From NCBI GenBank assembly GCA_035568175.1, contig DATMON010000024.1, positions 62,001 to 126,000 on the forward strand: DNA of 64,000 bases, in the 5' to 3' direction. This DNA comes from AV40 sp035568175 (GTDB lineage Bacteria > Verrucomicrobiota > Verrucomicrobiia > Chthoniobacterales > UBA10450). The notes beneath the pieces were generated by a model. It was not told where the DNA came from. It saw only the letters and a list, made by a program, of their open reading frames with translations, and did not search any database. Position numbers and translations under genes: made by a program. Positions 42,096 to 51,176 of the stretch are shown here, piece after piece (within the stretch, counting starts at the first letter, position 1; each line of letters starts with the position of its first letter).

Positions 42096-42956
42096 TTATA
42101 AGAAATAGCTTCGCTGTTTCTCGCTGATCGGTTTCTCGAGCCGCTCCAGCACTTGCATCATATCTTCCCAAACCTTGCGTTTCTCGGAGGGTGATTGGTT
42201 CCGGAGCAGATACGCCGGATGATAAGTGATCATCAACGGCGTGCCGTTGAATGAATCCCATCGCCCGCGGAGTTCGCGCATCGGCGCGCGCGTCCCCAGC
42301 AGTCCTTCCACCGCCACGGCGCCGAGAGCGACAATCACTTTCGGTTTGATGATGTCGATCTGCTCCATCAAATATGGCCGGCACGTTTGCATTTCGCGCG
42401 GCGTCGGCGGGCGATTGCCAAACGAACCGGCCGGCACGTCCGGGCGGCATTTGAGAATGTTGGCGATGTAAACCTGTCCCCGGGCAAAACCCATTGCCTT
42501 GATAATCTTGGTGAGCAATTGTCCGGCGCGTCCGACGAACGGTTCGCCCTGCGCATCTTCATCCGCGCCCGGCGCTTCTCCGACGAACATAATATCGGCG
42601 TCCGGATTGCCGACGCCAAAAACGGTCTGCGTTCGGGAGCTCGCGAGGTTTGGACATTTGGTGCAAGGACGGACGCGCTCTTGCACCGCCGCGAGCTTGT
42701 CAATCTTGTCTGCTTTGGAAGGCGCAGCGCTGCTCGCCGCGCCGTAGCCTCGCGAAGGCGGGTCAGTGCCCAAATCATTTTTGGGAGACGCCGGCGCGTG
42801 TTCCTCCATGATGTCGATCTTAGGTGACGGCGAAATTTGTTTCAGGGCACCCAGAGCACTTCGTGATGCGCACGGACGGTGTGCGGTTTCGTCGCGCATC
42901 CGCTCGAGAGTTCGTAAAACCGCTTCGAGCGCCTGCGGAAATTGCATCACCGGCAT
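42096..42956 (-). CDS. Family 4 (type A) uracil-DNA glycosylase
   Basis: 286 residues from ATG 42956; the upstream part of the frame is encoded by a repeat element and was rejected. The first 110 residues are a variable linker. Then CTKCPNLASSRTQTVFGVGN supplies two cluster cysteines, GEAPGADEDAQGEPFVGRAG is the active-site motif, NILKCRPD and C-terminal ITYHPAYLLR complete the Fe-S UDG family. It removes uracil from DNA in base-excision repair. Confidence 0.93.
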   Translation of the reverse strand: MPVMQFPQALEAVLRTLERMRDETAHRPCASRSALGALKQISPSPKIDIMEEHAPASPKNDLGTDPPSRGYGAASSAAPSKADKIDKLAAVQERVRPCTKCPNLASSRTQTVFGVGNPDADIMFVGEAPGADEDAQGEPFVGRAGQLLTKIIKAMGFARGQVYIANILKCRPDVPAGSFGNRPPTPREMQTCRPYLMEQIDIIKPKVIVALGAVAVEGLLGTRAPMRELRGRWDSFNGTPLMITYHPAYLLRNQSPSEKRKVWEDMMQVLERLEKPISEKQRSYFL

Positions 42957-42994
42957 ACTGTGAAGTTTTGCGCGAATCGGCAAATGATTTGATG

Positions 42995-43151
42995 GGTAGG
43001 GGCGGTTCACCGAACCGCCCGCGGGCGAATTGGCGTTGCGGGCGATTGAGGTCAATCCACTTGCCTCAAAAGCTTAAGCGTTGAGGCAAACGTCCAACGT
43101 TAATGGGCAACACTCTTGGATGCACTAGCTGGGGGCGTAATCGCCCCTACC
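42995..43151. repeat. Large family D element, inverted partner of 45001-45138
   Basis: GGTAGGGGCGGTTCACCGAA at the left end and CGTAATCGCCCCTACC at the right. Inside are the hairpin TTGCCTCAA/TTGAGGCAA and the family C-like core AGCTAGTGCATCCAAGAGTG (minus strand). About 110 bp match, in reverse orientation and with few changes, the element 2 kb downstream. It fills the divergent gap before queA. Confidence 0.88.
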
Positions 43152-43158
43152 TTCACGC

Positions 43159-44169
43159 ATGAGCGAACGATTAAGCGACTACGACTATCCGTTGCCGAAA
43201 GGGTTGATTGCCAGGCGGCCGCTCTCGCAGCGCGACCAATCGCGCATGATGGTGCTGCATCGCGACTCCCAGACCATCGAACATCGACAGTTTCGCGATC
43301 TGAAGAGCTTTTTGCGGCCAAGCGACTTGCTGGTCTTGAATAACACTCGCGTTCTCGCTGCGCGCAGATTTTCGGACGATCACGCCGTCGAGTTCTTGTT
43401 TCTGGAAAAGATCGGGCCGGCGCGCTGGAAATGTTTGATCAAGCCCGGCCGGAAGATGCGACTCGGTGCAACGGCGAAGATCGACAATGCAACCTTGCGC
43501 GTCGAAGAGGTTTTGCCGGACGGCGAACGAATCGTCGCGCTGACCGAGGATGTCGATCTTTATGTGCGCGGGTCGATGCCGTTGCCGCCGTACATTGGTC
43601 GAGACAGCGATCCAACTGACACCGATCGCTATCAAACTGTCTTCGCGCAAACACCGGGCGCGCTGGCCGCGCCGACTGCCGGCCTTCATTTCACCCCGGA
43701 AATTTTATCCCAACTTCCACACGCGTTCGTGACGCTGCATGTTGGCCCCGGTACTTTTCGGCCGGTGCACTCTGAAAACGTCGCCGAGCATCGGATGCAT
43801 GCCGAGTCGTTTTCCATTTCAGATGACGCCGCCGCTAAGATCGACAAGGCGCAACGCATCCTCGCCGTCGGAACGACAACTGTCCGCGCACTCGAGTCTG
43901 CCGCCCGTAAAACTCGACTGCTTAAAGCAGTCAAGTCTAACGAGTTCAAAATTTGTCCACAGTCAGGCGCTACCAATATTTTCATCTATCCGCCGTTCGA
44001 TTTTCGCGTAGTCGATGTGCTGCTTACCAATTTTCATTTGCCGCGCTCGACATTACTTATGTTAGTCAGCGCGTTCGCCGGTCGCGAATTCCTGTTGCAA
44101 GCGTACGACGAGGCGATCCGCGAACAGTATCGGTTTTACAGTTACGGCGATTGCATGTTGATCTTGTAA
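43159..44169 (+). CDS. queA: tRNA preQ1 ribosyltransferase-isomerase QueA
   Basis: 336 residues. SDYDYPLPKGLIARRPLSQRD, VLNNTRVLAARRF, the PTAGLHFTPEIL motif and VGPGTFRPVHSENVAEHRMH identify QueA. It transfers the ribosyl part of S-adenosylmethionine to preQ1 in tRNA during queuosine synthesis. The ATG lies 8 bp after a repeat element. The gene is one of three between two inverted repeats. Confidence 0.97.
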   Translation: MSERLSDYDYPLPKGLIARRPLSQRDQSRMMVLHRDSQTIEHRQFRDLKSFLRPSDLLVLNNTRVLAARRFSDDHAVEFLFLEKIGPARWKCLIKPGRKMRLGATAKIDNATLRVEEVLPDGERIVALTEDVDLYVRGSMPLPPYIGRDSDPTDTDRYQTVFAQTPGALAAPTAGLHFTPEILSQLPHAFVTLHVGPGTFRPVHSENVAEHRMHAESFSISDDAAAKIDKAQRILAVGTTTVRALESAARKTRLLKAVKSNEFKICPQSGATNIFIYPPFDFRVVDVLLTNFHLPRSTLLMLVSAFAGREFLLQAYDEAIREQYRFYSYGDCMLIL

Positions 44170-44173
44170 AACC

Positions 44174-44241
44174 AACCACGAATTACCCGAAGAGTTGAAT
44201 GAGGAACTTTTCTTAGTGTAAATTCGTGTCCATTCGTGGTT
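44174..44241. repeat. Inverted AACCACGAAT / ATTCGTGGTT element
   Basis: AACCACGAATT at 44174 and AATTCGTGTCCATTCGTGGT (44221-44240) followed by T form an imperfect stem around a 36-bp centre, filling the 82-bp space between queA and the thioesterase gene. Confidence 0.6.
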
Positions 44242-44251
44242 AAAGACAAAG

Positions 44252-44638
44252 ATGAGTGTGTCTGAGCAACCCAAAGGCGAGCTCGTCATCCAGACGATCG
44301 CCATGCCCAAGGACACTAATCGCGATGGCGACATTTTTGGCGGTTGGTTGGTTTCGCAAATGGATTTGGGCAGCGCGATCCTGGCTGGAACAGTGGCGAA
44401 GTCACGCGTTGTGACCGTGGCCATCGAAGGAATGTCGTTCCTCAATCCGGTGCGGGTGGGCGACACCGTTGCGTGCTACGCCTGGGTTGAGAAAATCGGT
44501 CGCACGTCGATGAAAATTTGTGTCGATGTTTGGGTGACACGTTATCGGACGGGCGAACGCGTCAAAGTCACAAGCGGCGTCTTTACTTATGTCGCGCTCG
44601 GACCCGATGGGAAGCCGAGCCCGGTGAAACGCGATTAG
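44252..44638 (+). CDS. YciA-like hotdog acyl-CoA thioesterase
   Basis: 128 residues. MPKDTNRDGDIFGGWLVSQM is the hallmark of YciA/BfiT-type thioesterases, with the catalytic Asp region in the first helix, then VEGMSFLNPVRVGD-like sequence. It hydrolyses acyl-CoA thioesters in the cytoplasm. Monocistronic in appearance; no obvious Shine-Dalgarno motif. Confidence 0.92.
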   Translation: MSVSEQPKGELVIQTIAMPKDTNRDGDIFGGWLVSQMDLGSAILAGTVAKSRVVTVAIEGMSFLNPVRVGDTVACYAWVEKIGRTSMKICVDVWVTRYRTGERVKVTSGVFTYVALGPDGKPSPVKRD

Positions 44639-44640
44639 CG

Positions 44641-44967
44641 TTACGGCTGCGCCGGTTGGCTGTCGGTTTGGTTCGCGATTGCGTCCGACGCGGAGACAGT
44701 CACCGGGGGAGCGACTGGCTCAGACCAGGATCGCGGAGCATTTTCAACACCCGATGTAATTTGCGGCTGGCTTGGCACTGGCGATTTCATCTTCCGATGG
44801 GCCGCTTTTTGGGCTCGAGCCATCGCGCGGTTGCGCTGCTTCATCTGCTTTTGGACGTAATGACGATAGGCTCTTTCCCGGCGAGCTTGCGCGCTCATGG
44901 AGGCGCAGCCGCTCAAATCGAAAAGGACGGCGAAGAACAAGAGGAGAAGCAGGATTTTCTTGGACAC
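44641..44967 (-). CDS. Small lipoprotein of unknown function
   Basis: About 108 residues from a GTG at 44967. The lipobox is LSGC after a hydrophobic stretch (ILLLLLFFAVLFD). The mature part is basic and Arg/Gln/Lys-rich (RRERAYRHYVQKQMKQRNRA), probably helical, followed by a Pro/Ser-rich tail. Its stop is 2 bp from the thioesterase stop (convergent). No family recognised. Confidence 0.65.
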   Translation of the reverse strand: MSKKILLLLLFFAVLFDLSGCASMSAQARRERAYRHYVQKQMKQRNRAMARAQKAAHRKMKSPVPSQPQITSGVENAPRSWSEPVAPPVTVSASDAIANQTDSQPAQP

Positions 44968-45000
44968 GCCTTCCTCAGAGCACAAGCCGTGCGAGCAGGA

Positions 45001-45138
45001 TAGGGGCGATTACGCTACCAGCTAGTACATCCAAGAGTGTTGCCCATTAACGTTGGACGTTTGCCTCAACGCTTAAGCTTTTGAGGCAAGTGGATTGACC
45101 TCAATCGCCCTTGGGCGGTTCGGTGAACCGCCCCAACC
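45001..45138. repeat. Large family D element, inverted partner of 42995-43151
   Basis: TAGGGGCGATTACGC at the left, then AGCTAGTACATCCAAGAGTG, TTGCCTCAACGC/TTGAGGCAA hairpin, GATTGACCTCAATCGCCC, and GGGCGGTTCGGTGAACCGCC at the right. Compared with its inverted partner it lacks about 20 bp near the right end. It covers the last codon region of opcA. Confidence 0.88.
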
Positions 45139-46196
45139 TACAATAATTCGCGCACGCAGTTAACCGCCCGGAGATAAACCCGGTGCGGGCCGCCGCGCAA
45201 TAGCTCCTGGGTCATTAGATCGACCGGATCGTTGCTCTGTGCCGGCATCATCTGCGGCAGTGCAGTTTCGTTTTCCCCACTGCGCGAAATTTCGAGAAGG
45301 TCGCCGCATTGCGCCGATGCGACCCTGAATTGAATACCGCTGGAATTTATCGTGACCTGGCCGATTGGCCCGGTTTCCTGCTCATGCAGCTCGATATCGA
45401 TCTTCCGATTATTCGCATCGACGAATCTGCAGCTCCCGTTGCGCGCCGGTTCATTGACCTTCCAATTTAATTGCGCGCCCAACCAGCCAAGCAAAAGGAG
45501 GGCGGTTGATTTAAATCCAGGCGCGAAATCGATCCGCAAGCTTTCTATTTCTGAAAAATGATGATGCGACGCGGGATGGTCGAAAAATTGGGCGATGGCA
45601 TGACGCACCTTGTCGAGCCGCGTCCAATTGAGATCGCAAAGCACGATTCGCTGTTTCGCTTCCTGTTGCGCGGTTTCGACCAGGCGCATCTGCGCGCCAA
45701 AGTCCTGCCAGGTTTGGCTATCGAAGACCAACCGATCGACCCAGGTCCAAAGCTGCGGATCCATCGGTTCGGGGAAATCATCCTGCCACCAAAGATAAAG
45801 GGGGAGATCGGAATCGAGATGAGAAAAGACAATGCTCGGCAGGAATTCTACGCATGGACCCTCCAGCGAAAACGAAAGTTGCTCGGAACAAATCTGTTTG
45901 CTCCCGGCGCGTGTCACGTGGCAATGCGCGTTGACCCAGGCCTCGACCCGGTTCTCTTTTGATTTTCGATTCGCTCCGATCACGAGCGCGCGGCAGGCAT
46001 GGTTCTCGGTGATCCTGACGATGAACTGCGTGTTTCTTTCGAGTGACCCGGGCTTTTCGCTGTAGATGGCCAGATTAATGAGCGACGCGCGGGTCATTGC
46101 GCTTTCGCCTTCCTGCCAGAGTTTTTTCAACGCCTTGTGGATCTTGCCGATCTCAACCGGTTGGCCTAACGAATAATTCTCAGCGATGGCCGGCAT
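45138..46196 (-). CDS. opcA: OpcA-like glucose-6-phosphate dehydrogenase assembly protein
   Basis: 352 residues. ASLINLAIYSEKPGSLERN, HCHVTRAGSKQICSEQLSF, LPLYLWWQDDFP and LRIDFAPGFKSTALLLLGWLG resemble OpcA, which activates or assembles G6P dehydrogenase in cyanobacteria and actinobacteria. It follows zwf by 3 bp, which supports the name. The stop codon lies at the edge of a repeat element. Confidence 0.9.
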   Translation of the reverse strand: MPAIAENYSLGQPVEIGKIHKALKKLWQEGESAMTRASLINLAIYSEKPGSLERNTQFIVRITENHACRALVIGANRKSKENRVEAWVNAHCHVTRAGSKQICSEQLSFSLEGPCVEFLPSIVFSHLDSDLPLYLWWQDDFPEPMDPQLWTWVDRLVFDSQTWQDFGAQMRLVETAQQEAKQRIVLCDLNWTRLDKVRHAIAQFFDHPASHHHFSEIESLRIDFAPGFKSTALLLLGWLGAQLNWKVNEPARNGSCRFVDANNRKIDIELHEQETGPIGQVTINSSGIQFRVASAQCGDLLEISRSGENETALPQMMPAQSNDPVDLMTQELLRGGPHRVYLRAVNCVRELL

Positions 46197-46199
46197 AAA

Positions 46200-47741
46200 T
46201 CAGAGCCGCCGCCAGGCGCGTCCGTCGCGCGCCAGTAGTTCGTCCGCTTCTTCCGGTCCCCATGAACCTGAGGGATAGAAAAACAAATCCGGTGCTTTCT
46301 TTGTTGCCGACCACGCATTTTCGATGACGTCGATGAACGACCACGCTTCTTCGACTTCGTCGCGACGCGCAAACAAAGTGGCGTCGCCGCTCATCGCGTC
46401 GAGCAACAAGCGTTCGTAGGCTTCGGGACTGGCTTTGCCGAATGACGTTCCGTAATGAAAATCCATTTTCACCGGTTCGATCCGAAAACTTGTCCCCGGC
46501 ATTTTGGCCTGCATTCGCAACGAAATTCCTTCGTCCGGTTGAATCCGAATGACGAGCACATTTGGCTCGTTGGTCTCTTTGTTGAACAAAACAAACGGTG
46601 CTTTCTTGAAATGGATCGAGATTTCCGTGCCTGACTTCGGCAACCGTTTTCCGACGCGCATGTAAACCGGCACGTCCCACCACCGCCAATTGTCGATGTT
46701 CAAGCGCAACGCGACGAAGGTGTCGGTCATCGATTTTGGATCGACATTTTTTTCGCTGCGATAACCTGGCACCGGTTGACCATTGATCGCACCCTCGGCG
46801 TACTGGCCGCGCACGACGTTGCTGCCGACTTCGTCTGCCCCCATTCTGCGCAGACAACGTACTACCTTCAATTTTTCATCACGGATGCTGTCGGCGCTCA
46901 AGTCGCTCGGCGCTTCCATGGCGACAAGACAAAGCAATTGGAGCAAATGATTTTGCACCATGTCGCGCAACGCGCCCGCGCCCTCATAATAACCGGCGCG
47001 TCCTTCGACCCCGAGCGTTTCCGCGGCGGTGATCTGGACGTGATCGATGTAACGGGTGTTCCAGAGCGGTTCGAAAATCGCGTTGGCAAAGCGCAGCACT
47101 AAAATGTTCTGGGCGGTTTCCTTTCCGAGAAAATGATCGATCCGATAAGTTTGATCCTCGCTGAACGCGTTGCTGACCACCTGATTGAGTTCACGGGCCG
47201 AAGCGAGATCTTTCCCGAACGGCTTTTCGATAATCACGCGCGCCCAGCTTCCCTCGCGCGCCTTGTTCAAACCGACGCCTTTAAGATGCTTGAGGATCGG
47301 CTCGAACTGGTCGGGCGCGACCGCGAAATAAAAGAGCCGGTTGCCGCGAGTGCCGCGTTCCTTGTCTATCTTGTCCAGGCGCTCCGCCAAACTTTTGTAG
47401 CCGGCTTCATCGCCAAAATCGCTTTGGTGATAAAAAATTGACTGGGAAAACGTCTTCCATATTTCGTCGCGCACGGTTTGGCGTGAAAACTTTCGGACCG
47501 CCTCTTCCATTTCGCCCCGAAATTCCTCATCACTCTTTTCGCGCCGGGCAAATCCGATCACGGCGACAGCGGGTGGCAATTCGCCGTCGGCGGCCAGATT
47601 GTAAAGCGCGGGCAAGAGTTTGCGGTGTGTAAGATCTCCGGTGGCGCCAAAGATGACGACGCTACACGGCTGCGGCACGGCGCGAGTAGATAAGCCTTCG
47701 CGCAACGGGTTAGCCTGCGATTGGTCTGCTGTTCGATTCAT
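46200..47741 (-). CDS. zwf: Glucose-6-phosphate 1-dehydrogenase Zwf
   Basis: 513 residues from ATG 47741, which has a GGAGG three bases upstream; a longer frame to 47852 is less likely. VIFGATGDLTHRKLLPALYNL binds NADP, EKPFGKDLASA and the active-site RIDHFLGKETAQNIL follow. It opens the oxidative pentose phosphate pathway. Product pentose phosphates could supply sedoheptulose 7-phosphate to the heptose operon. Followed by opcA. Confidence 0.97.
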   Translation of the reverse strand: MNRTADQSQANPLREGLSTRAVPQPCSVVIFGATGDLTHRKLLPALYNLAADGELPPAVAVIGFARREKSDEEFRGEMEEAVRKFSRQTVRDEIWKTFSQSIFYHQSDFGDEAGYKSLAERLDKIDKERGTRGNRLFYFAVAPDQFEPILKHLKGVGLNKAREGSWARVIIEKPFGKDLASARELNQVVSNAFSEDQTYRIDHFLGKETAQNILVLRFANAIFEPLWNTRYIDHVQITAAETLGVEGRAGYYEGAGALRDMVQNHLLQLLCLVAMEAPSDLSADSIRDEKLKVVRCLRRMGADEVGSNVVRGQYAEGAINGQPVPGYRSEKNVDPKSMTDTFVALRLNIDNWRWWDVPVYMRVGKRLPKSGTEISIHFKKAPFVLFNKETNEPNVLVIRIQPDEGISLRMQAKMPGTSFRIEPVKMDFHYGTSFGKASPEAYERLLLDAMSGDATLFARRDEVEEAWSFIDVIENAWSATKKAPDLFFYPSGSWGPEEADELLARDGRAWRRL

Positions 47742-47852
47742 CAACCTCCGCAGATTACGCAGATTTTCGCCGATTAGGTAACACGAAATTTGCTGTTGTG
47801 GCAGGCCTCGCCTGAAAGATCGAGATCGCAGCCGAGACGACTGCCTCCACAA

Positions 47853-49658
47853 TTAGCACGGCAGCGGAAAGCGCCGCGTCATCTCGCGCACTTTGTCGCG
47901 CACGCGGCCGAGTGCGGCTTCGTCGGTGCGATTCGCCAACGCTTCCGCGACCAGGTCCGCAATCTCAAGCATATCTTCTTCTTTCATGCCGCGGGTGGTC
48001 ACGGCCGGCGTGCCAACGCGGATGCCGCCCGGTTTGAAGATTGGATAAGTGTCGAACGGAATTCCGTTTTTGTTCACAGTAATTCCGGCGCGATCGAGAA
48101 CCTCCTGCGCCTCCTTGCCGTTAATTTCCTTCGGGCGAAGATCGACCAGCATGAGATGATTGTCGGTGCCGCCGGAAACAATGCGGTAACCGTGTTTCGC
48201 CAAACCGGCGGCTAGCGCCTTGGCGTTGATCACCACCTGGCGCTGATAATCGCGGAACGAAGGCTGCAGCGCTTCGTGAAAACAAACCGCTTTCGCGGCG
48301 ATGACGTGCATGAGCGGTCCGCCCTGGACTCCGGGAAAAACAGTCGCGTCGATCTGTTTCGCAAATTCCTGCTGGCACAGGACAATCCCACCGCGCGGGC
48401 CGCGTAAACTTTTGTGCGTGGTCGTGGTGACAAACTGCGCGTGCGGAATTGGACTCGGATGTTGTCCGCCAGCAACGAGACCGGAAATGTGCGCCATGTC
48501 GATGAAGAGGAGCGCGCCGACTGAATCGGCGATTTGGCGCATTCGGGGAAAATCGATGATCCGCGGATAAGCCGACGCGCCGGCCGTGATCATCACAGGT
48601 CGCACTTCTTCCGCTTGCTTTTGCAACGCGTCATAATCGATCTGCTCCGTCTTCTCACTCACGCCGTATTGCGCGACCGTGTAAAACTTGCCGGAAAAAT
48701 TTGCCGGATGGCCGTGAGTGAGATGGCCGCCATGTGCGAGATTCATCGCCAAAATCTTGTCGCCCGGCTTCAAGACGGAGAAATAGACCGCCATGTTCGC
48801 TTGCGCGCCGCTGTGCGGTTGGACGTTAGCATGCTCGGCGCCAAACAATCGCAGCGCGCGCTCGATTGCGAGTTGCTCGGCCGTGTCCACGTTTTCACAG
48901 CCGCCGTACCAACGTTTCTTTGGATACCCTTCGGCGTATTTATTGGTCAGGCAGGAACCCTGCGCTTCCATCACCGCGCGGCTGGTGAAGTTTTCAGAGG
49001 CGATCAACTCGATATTTTCCCGTTGCCGTTTTTCTTCGGCGCGAATCGCGTCGTAAATTTCGGGATCAACCTTGCGCAGCGCTTCGAGAGAGCTGCCGCC
49101 GTAGGTTGTCGATCCAGCGCTGGTTTGCGCTGGTCGAGGAAGGTCGCTCATGGAGTACGAAGATATTCCGCGATTTCGGGCCGCACCAGGCGGAACCAGT
49201 TCACTTTGTTCAACGAAACTGAGGACGCTCGGCAACGCGTTGTTGATTGTCCGCGCGCAATCTTCGTAAACTTCGCGGCCAAGGCCGATCGGGTCCGGCA
49301 CATCGCGCCAGAGGGTCGCGCCGGGTTCTTCAAATTCGCGGAGCAGAAAAGTTTTTTCCGCGCCGTGTGGAAAGAGCATGTGAATCGTTTCGAGATGCGC
49401 GCCGGTCATGGCGAAAATGTGCGTCGCGCGCTCGACCAGGTCGGCCGTGAGCGGTTGGCTGCGCAAATCGCTGATGTTCACGCCATCGGCTTCGCAAACC
49501 TGGACCGCGTAAAGACTGGGCGGTTGTCCCCGGACCGCGTGGACGCCGGCCGAAGCGACTTCGATGTCTTTGCGATTCCCGATCAGCCGGCGAAACAATC
49601 CTTCGGCAATCGGACTCCGGCAGATATTGCCCGTGCAAACAAAAAGGACGCTTTTCAC
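47853..49658 (-). CDS. glyA: Low-molecular-weight protein phosphatase fused to serine hydroxymethyltransferase
   Basis: One uninterrupted frame. From GTG 49658 (ATG 49706 is an alternative) the first 150 residues or so form a low-molecular-weight phosphatase domain: SVLFVCTGNICRSPIAEGLF (C-x5-R loop) and VPDPIGLGREVYEDC (the D-P acid motif). After a linker of about 20 residues comes a full SHMT: ELIASENF, YPKKRWYGGCENVD, THKSLRGPRGG (PLP Lys) and GTPAVTTRGM. SHMT makes glycine and methylene-THF. An internal ATG at 49151 (MSDLPRPAQ) could start SHMT alone, but no Shine-Dalgarno motif is visible before it. Usual SHMTs are stand-alone, so this fusion is notable. Confidence 0.9.
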   Translation of the reverse strand: MKSVLFVCTGNICRSPIAEGLFRRLIGNRKDIEVASAGVHAVRGQPPSLYAVQVCEADGVNISDLRSQPLTADLVERATHIFAMTGAHLETIHMLFPHGAEKTFLLREFEEPGATLWRDVPDPIGLGREVYEDCARTINNALPSVLSFVEQSELVPPGAARNRGISSYSMSDLPRPAQTSAGSTTYGGSSLEALRKVDPEIYDAIRAEEKRQRENIELIASENFTSRAVMEAQGSCLTNKYAEGYPKKRWYGGCENVDTAEQLAIERALRLFGAEHANVQPHSGAQANMAVYFSVLKPGDKILAMNLAHGGHLTHGHPANFSGKFYTVAQYGVSEKTEQIDYDALQKQAEEVRPVMITAGASAYPRIIDFPRMRQIADSVGALLFIDMAHISGLVAGGQHPSPIPHAQFVTTTTHKSLRGPRGGIVLCQQEFAKQIDATVFPGVQGGPLMHVIAAKAVCFHEALQPSFRDYQRQVVINAKALAAGLAKHGYRIVSGGTDNHLMLVDLRPKEINGKEAQEVLDRAGITVNKNGIPFDTYPIFKPGGIRVGTPAVTTRGMKEEDMLEIADLVAEALANRTDEAALGRVRDKVREMTRRFPLPC

Positions 49659-49766
49659 GATTACGCGTCGCGCCTGCGAACGCACAAACAACGTAGTTTT
49701 GAACATGATCAAGTCAACGAAGGAGACATTGCAGTTTTACCTGTGCTGCACGTTAATTCGCTGGTC

Positions 49767-50138
49767 ATGTTGACGGACGAGCCCAAGAAAAGTGGTCGCG
49801 GCGATTACGACCGCCGCTGGATATCAGACGAATACTTCGATTTGATTGTTTGGTACGATCGCAAGGATGCCGTCCACGGCTTCCAGCTTTGTTACGGTAA
49901 GCCTCAGTGGGAGCGCGCACTCACTTGGATAACCGATCGCGGCTTTTCGCACGCCGAGGTCCAAACTGGCGAAGAGCGGCCAGATGCGAATCGGACGCCG
50001 ATTCTGGTAGCAGACGGCTCTTTTCCAGTCGACGAAGTTAGACGCGAGTTTCAACGACGAGCCGTTGGATTGCCGGGTGACCTGCGCGACCTGATTCTCG
50101 CCAAGATCGCGGAATTCGAGACTCGACGGAAAACCTGA
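49767..50138 (+). CDS. Small conserved protein of unknown function
   Basis: About 123 residues from ATG 49767, start uncertain because the frame is open far upstream antisense to glyA. WISDEYFDLIVWYDRKDAVH, GFQLCYGKPQWERALTW and VPGDLRDLILAKI-like end suggest a compact alpha/beta protein; I cannot name the family. It begins about 110 bp from the divergent phosphatase-SHMT gene and is 5 bp from the acyltransferase gene downstream. Confidence 0.6.
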   Translation: MLTDEPKKSGRGDYDRRWISDEYFDLIVWYDRKDAVHGFQLCYGKPQWERALTWITDRGFSHAEVQTGEERPDANRTPILVADGSFPVDEVRREFQRRAVGLPGDLRDLILAKIAEFETRRKT

Positions 50139-50143
50139 CCGCT

Positions 50144-51127
50144 GTGCGCTCGATTTGGAAAACAATTCGCTACCGGTTGGAGTGGGCGGGCTTACTCATC
50201 GCCGCGAAACTCGTGCCGCTGTTGTCGCGCAAAAATTGTTACCGATTCGCGCTCGCGCTTGGCGGGTTGATGTCGATCCTGGACCGACACGGCCGCAACG
50301 TTGCCCTGAGCAATCTTCAAGTCGCCTTCGGCGATCGATTCTCGCAGCGCGAGCGCGAACAAATCGCTCGTGAATCGTTCCAACATTTTGCCCGGACGAT
50401 GCTCGATCTCTTGTGGAGCCCGCGATTAACCCGCGAAAATTTTCCGGACTACATCGAGTTCCAAAACGTGGAAGAAATCGATCGCGTGAGCGGACCTGAG
50501 CGTAATTTCATCAACGCTTGTTATCACTACAGCAATTTCGAATGGTTCAGTCTGGCAAGTGGATATTCGGGATTGGCCGGCACGATCATTTCCCAGGAAT
50601 TCAAAAATTCATTGCTTGATCCGATTTTCAGAAAATTGCGCGAGCAATCGGGCCACGAATTGATCCCGCGCAAGAACGGGATCATTCGGCTTTACAAAGT
50701 GCTCCGACGAAGGGGGCGGACCGCGTTGCTTGTCGATCTTACCCTGCATCCCAGGATGCCGTCGGTGGTGATCAATTGCTTCGGTTTGAAAACCAACGTG
50801 ACGTCCGCGCAAGCGTGGCTGAACGAGCAAACCGGCGCGCCGATCATTCCGGCTCATTGCGAGCCGCTGCCGAATGGCCGCTACCGGGTAGTGTTTCATC
50901 CGAAAATCGAAACCGCAGGCCGCACTTATCAGCAGATCGCACAGGCATGTTGGGATTCGTTTGAACCTTATGTTCGAAAAAATCCCGCGCCGTGGCTTTG
51001 GATGTATAAACACTGGCGCTACAAACCGGCCACCGCGGACCGGCCTTATCCATTTTATGCGCGATTGCATTCGCGCTTCGACAAGCGAATTGCCGCCGGT
51101 GGCGAAACGATGCCAGTGCAGCCGTAG
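50144..51127 (+). CDS. LpxL/HtrB-type lysophospholipid acyltransferase
   Basis: 327 residues from a GTG. HYSNFEWFSL supplies the HX4D/E catalytic motif, with RHGRNVALSNLQVAFGD before it and IPRKNGIIRLYKVLRRRGR after. A hydrophobic N-terminal segment suggests inner-membrane attachment. The family adds secondary acyl chains to lipid A, consistent with a diderm envelope. The exact acceptor is unknown. Confidence 0.88.
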   Translation: MRSIWKTIRYRLEWAGLLIAAKLVPLLSRKNCYRFALALGGLMSILDRHGRNVALSNLQVAFGDRFSQREREQIARESFQHFARTMLDLLWSPRLTRENFPDYIEFQNVEEIDRVSGPERNFINACYHYSNFEWFSLASGYSGLAGTIISQEFKNSLLDPIFRKLREQSGHELIPRKNGIIRLYKVLRRRGRTALLVDLTLHPRMPSVVINCFGLKTNVTSAQAWLNEQTGAPIIPAHCEPLPNGRYRVVFHPKIETAGRTYQQIAQACWDSFEPYVRKNPAPWLWMYKHWRYKPATADRPYPFYARLHSRFDKRIAAGGETMPVQP

Positions 51128-51176
51128 CTTTATCAGAATGATTGACAAAAGTGCGTCGGCCTTTTCAAGTACCGCC

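Noticed and set aside
48534..49766. Long open frame on the plus strand across the SHMT gene (part of a 534-codon frame)
   Set aside because: It is antisense to the conserved phosphatase-SHMT gene and shows no family motif until about 49767, where a short gene probably begins.
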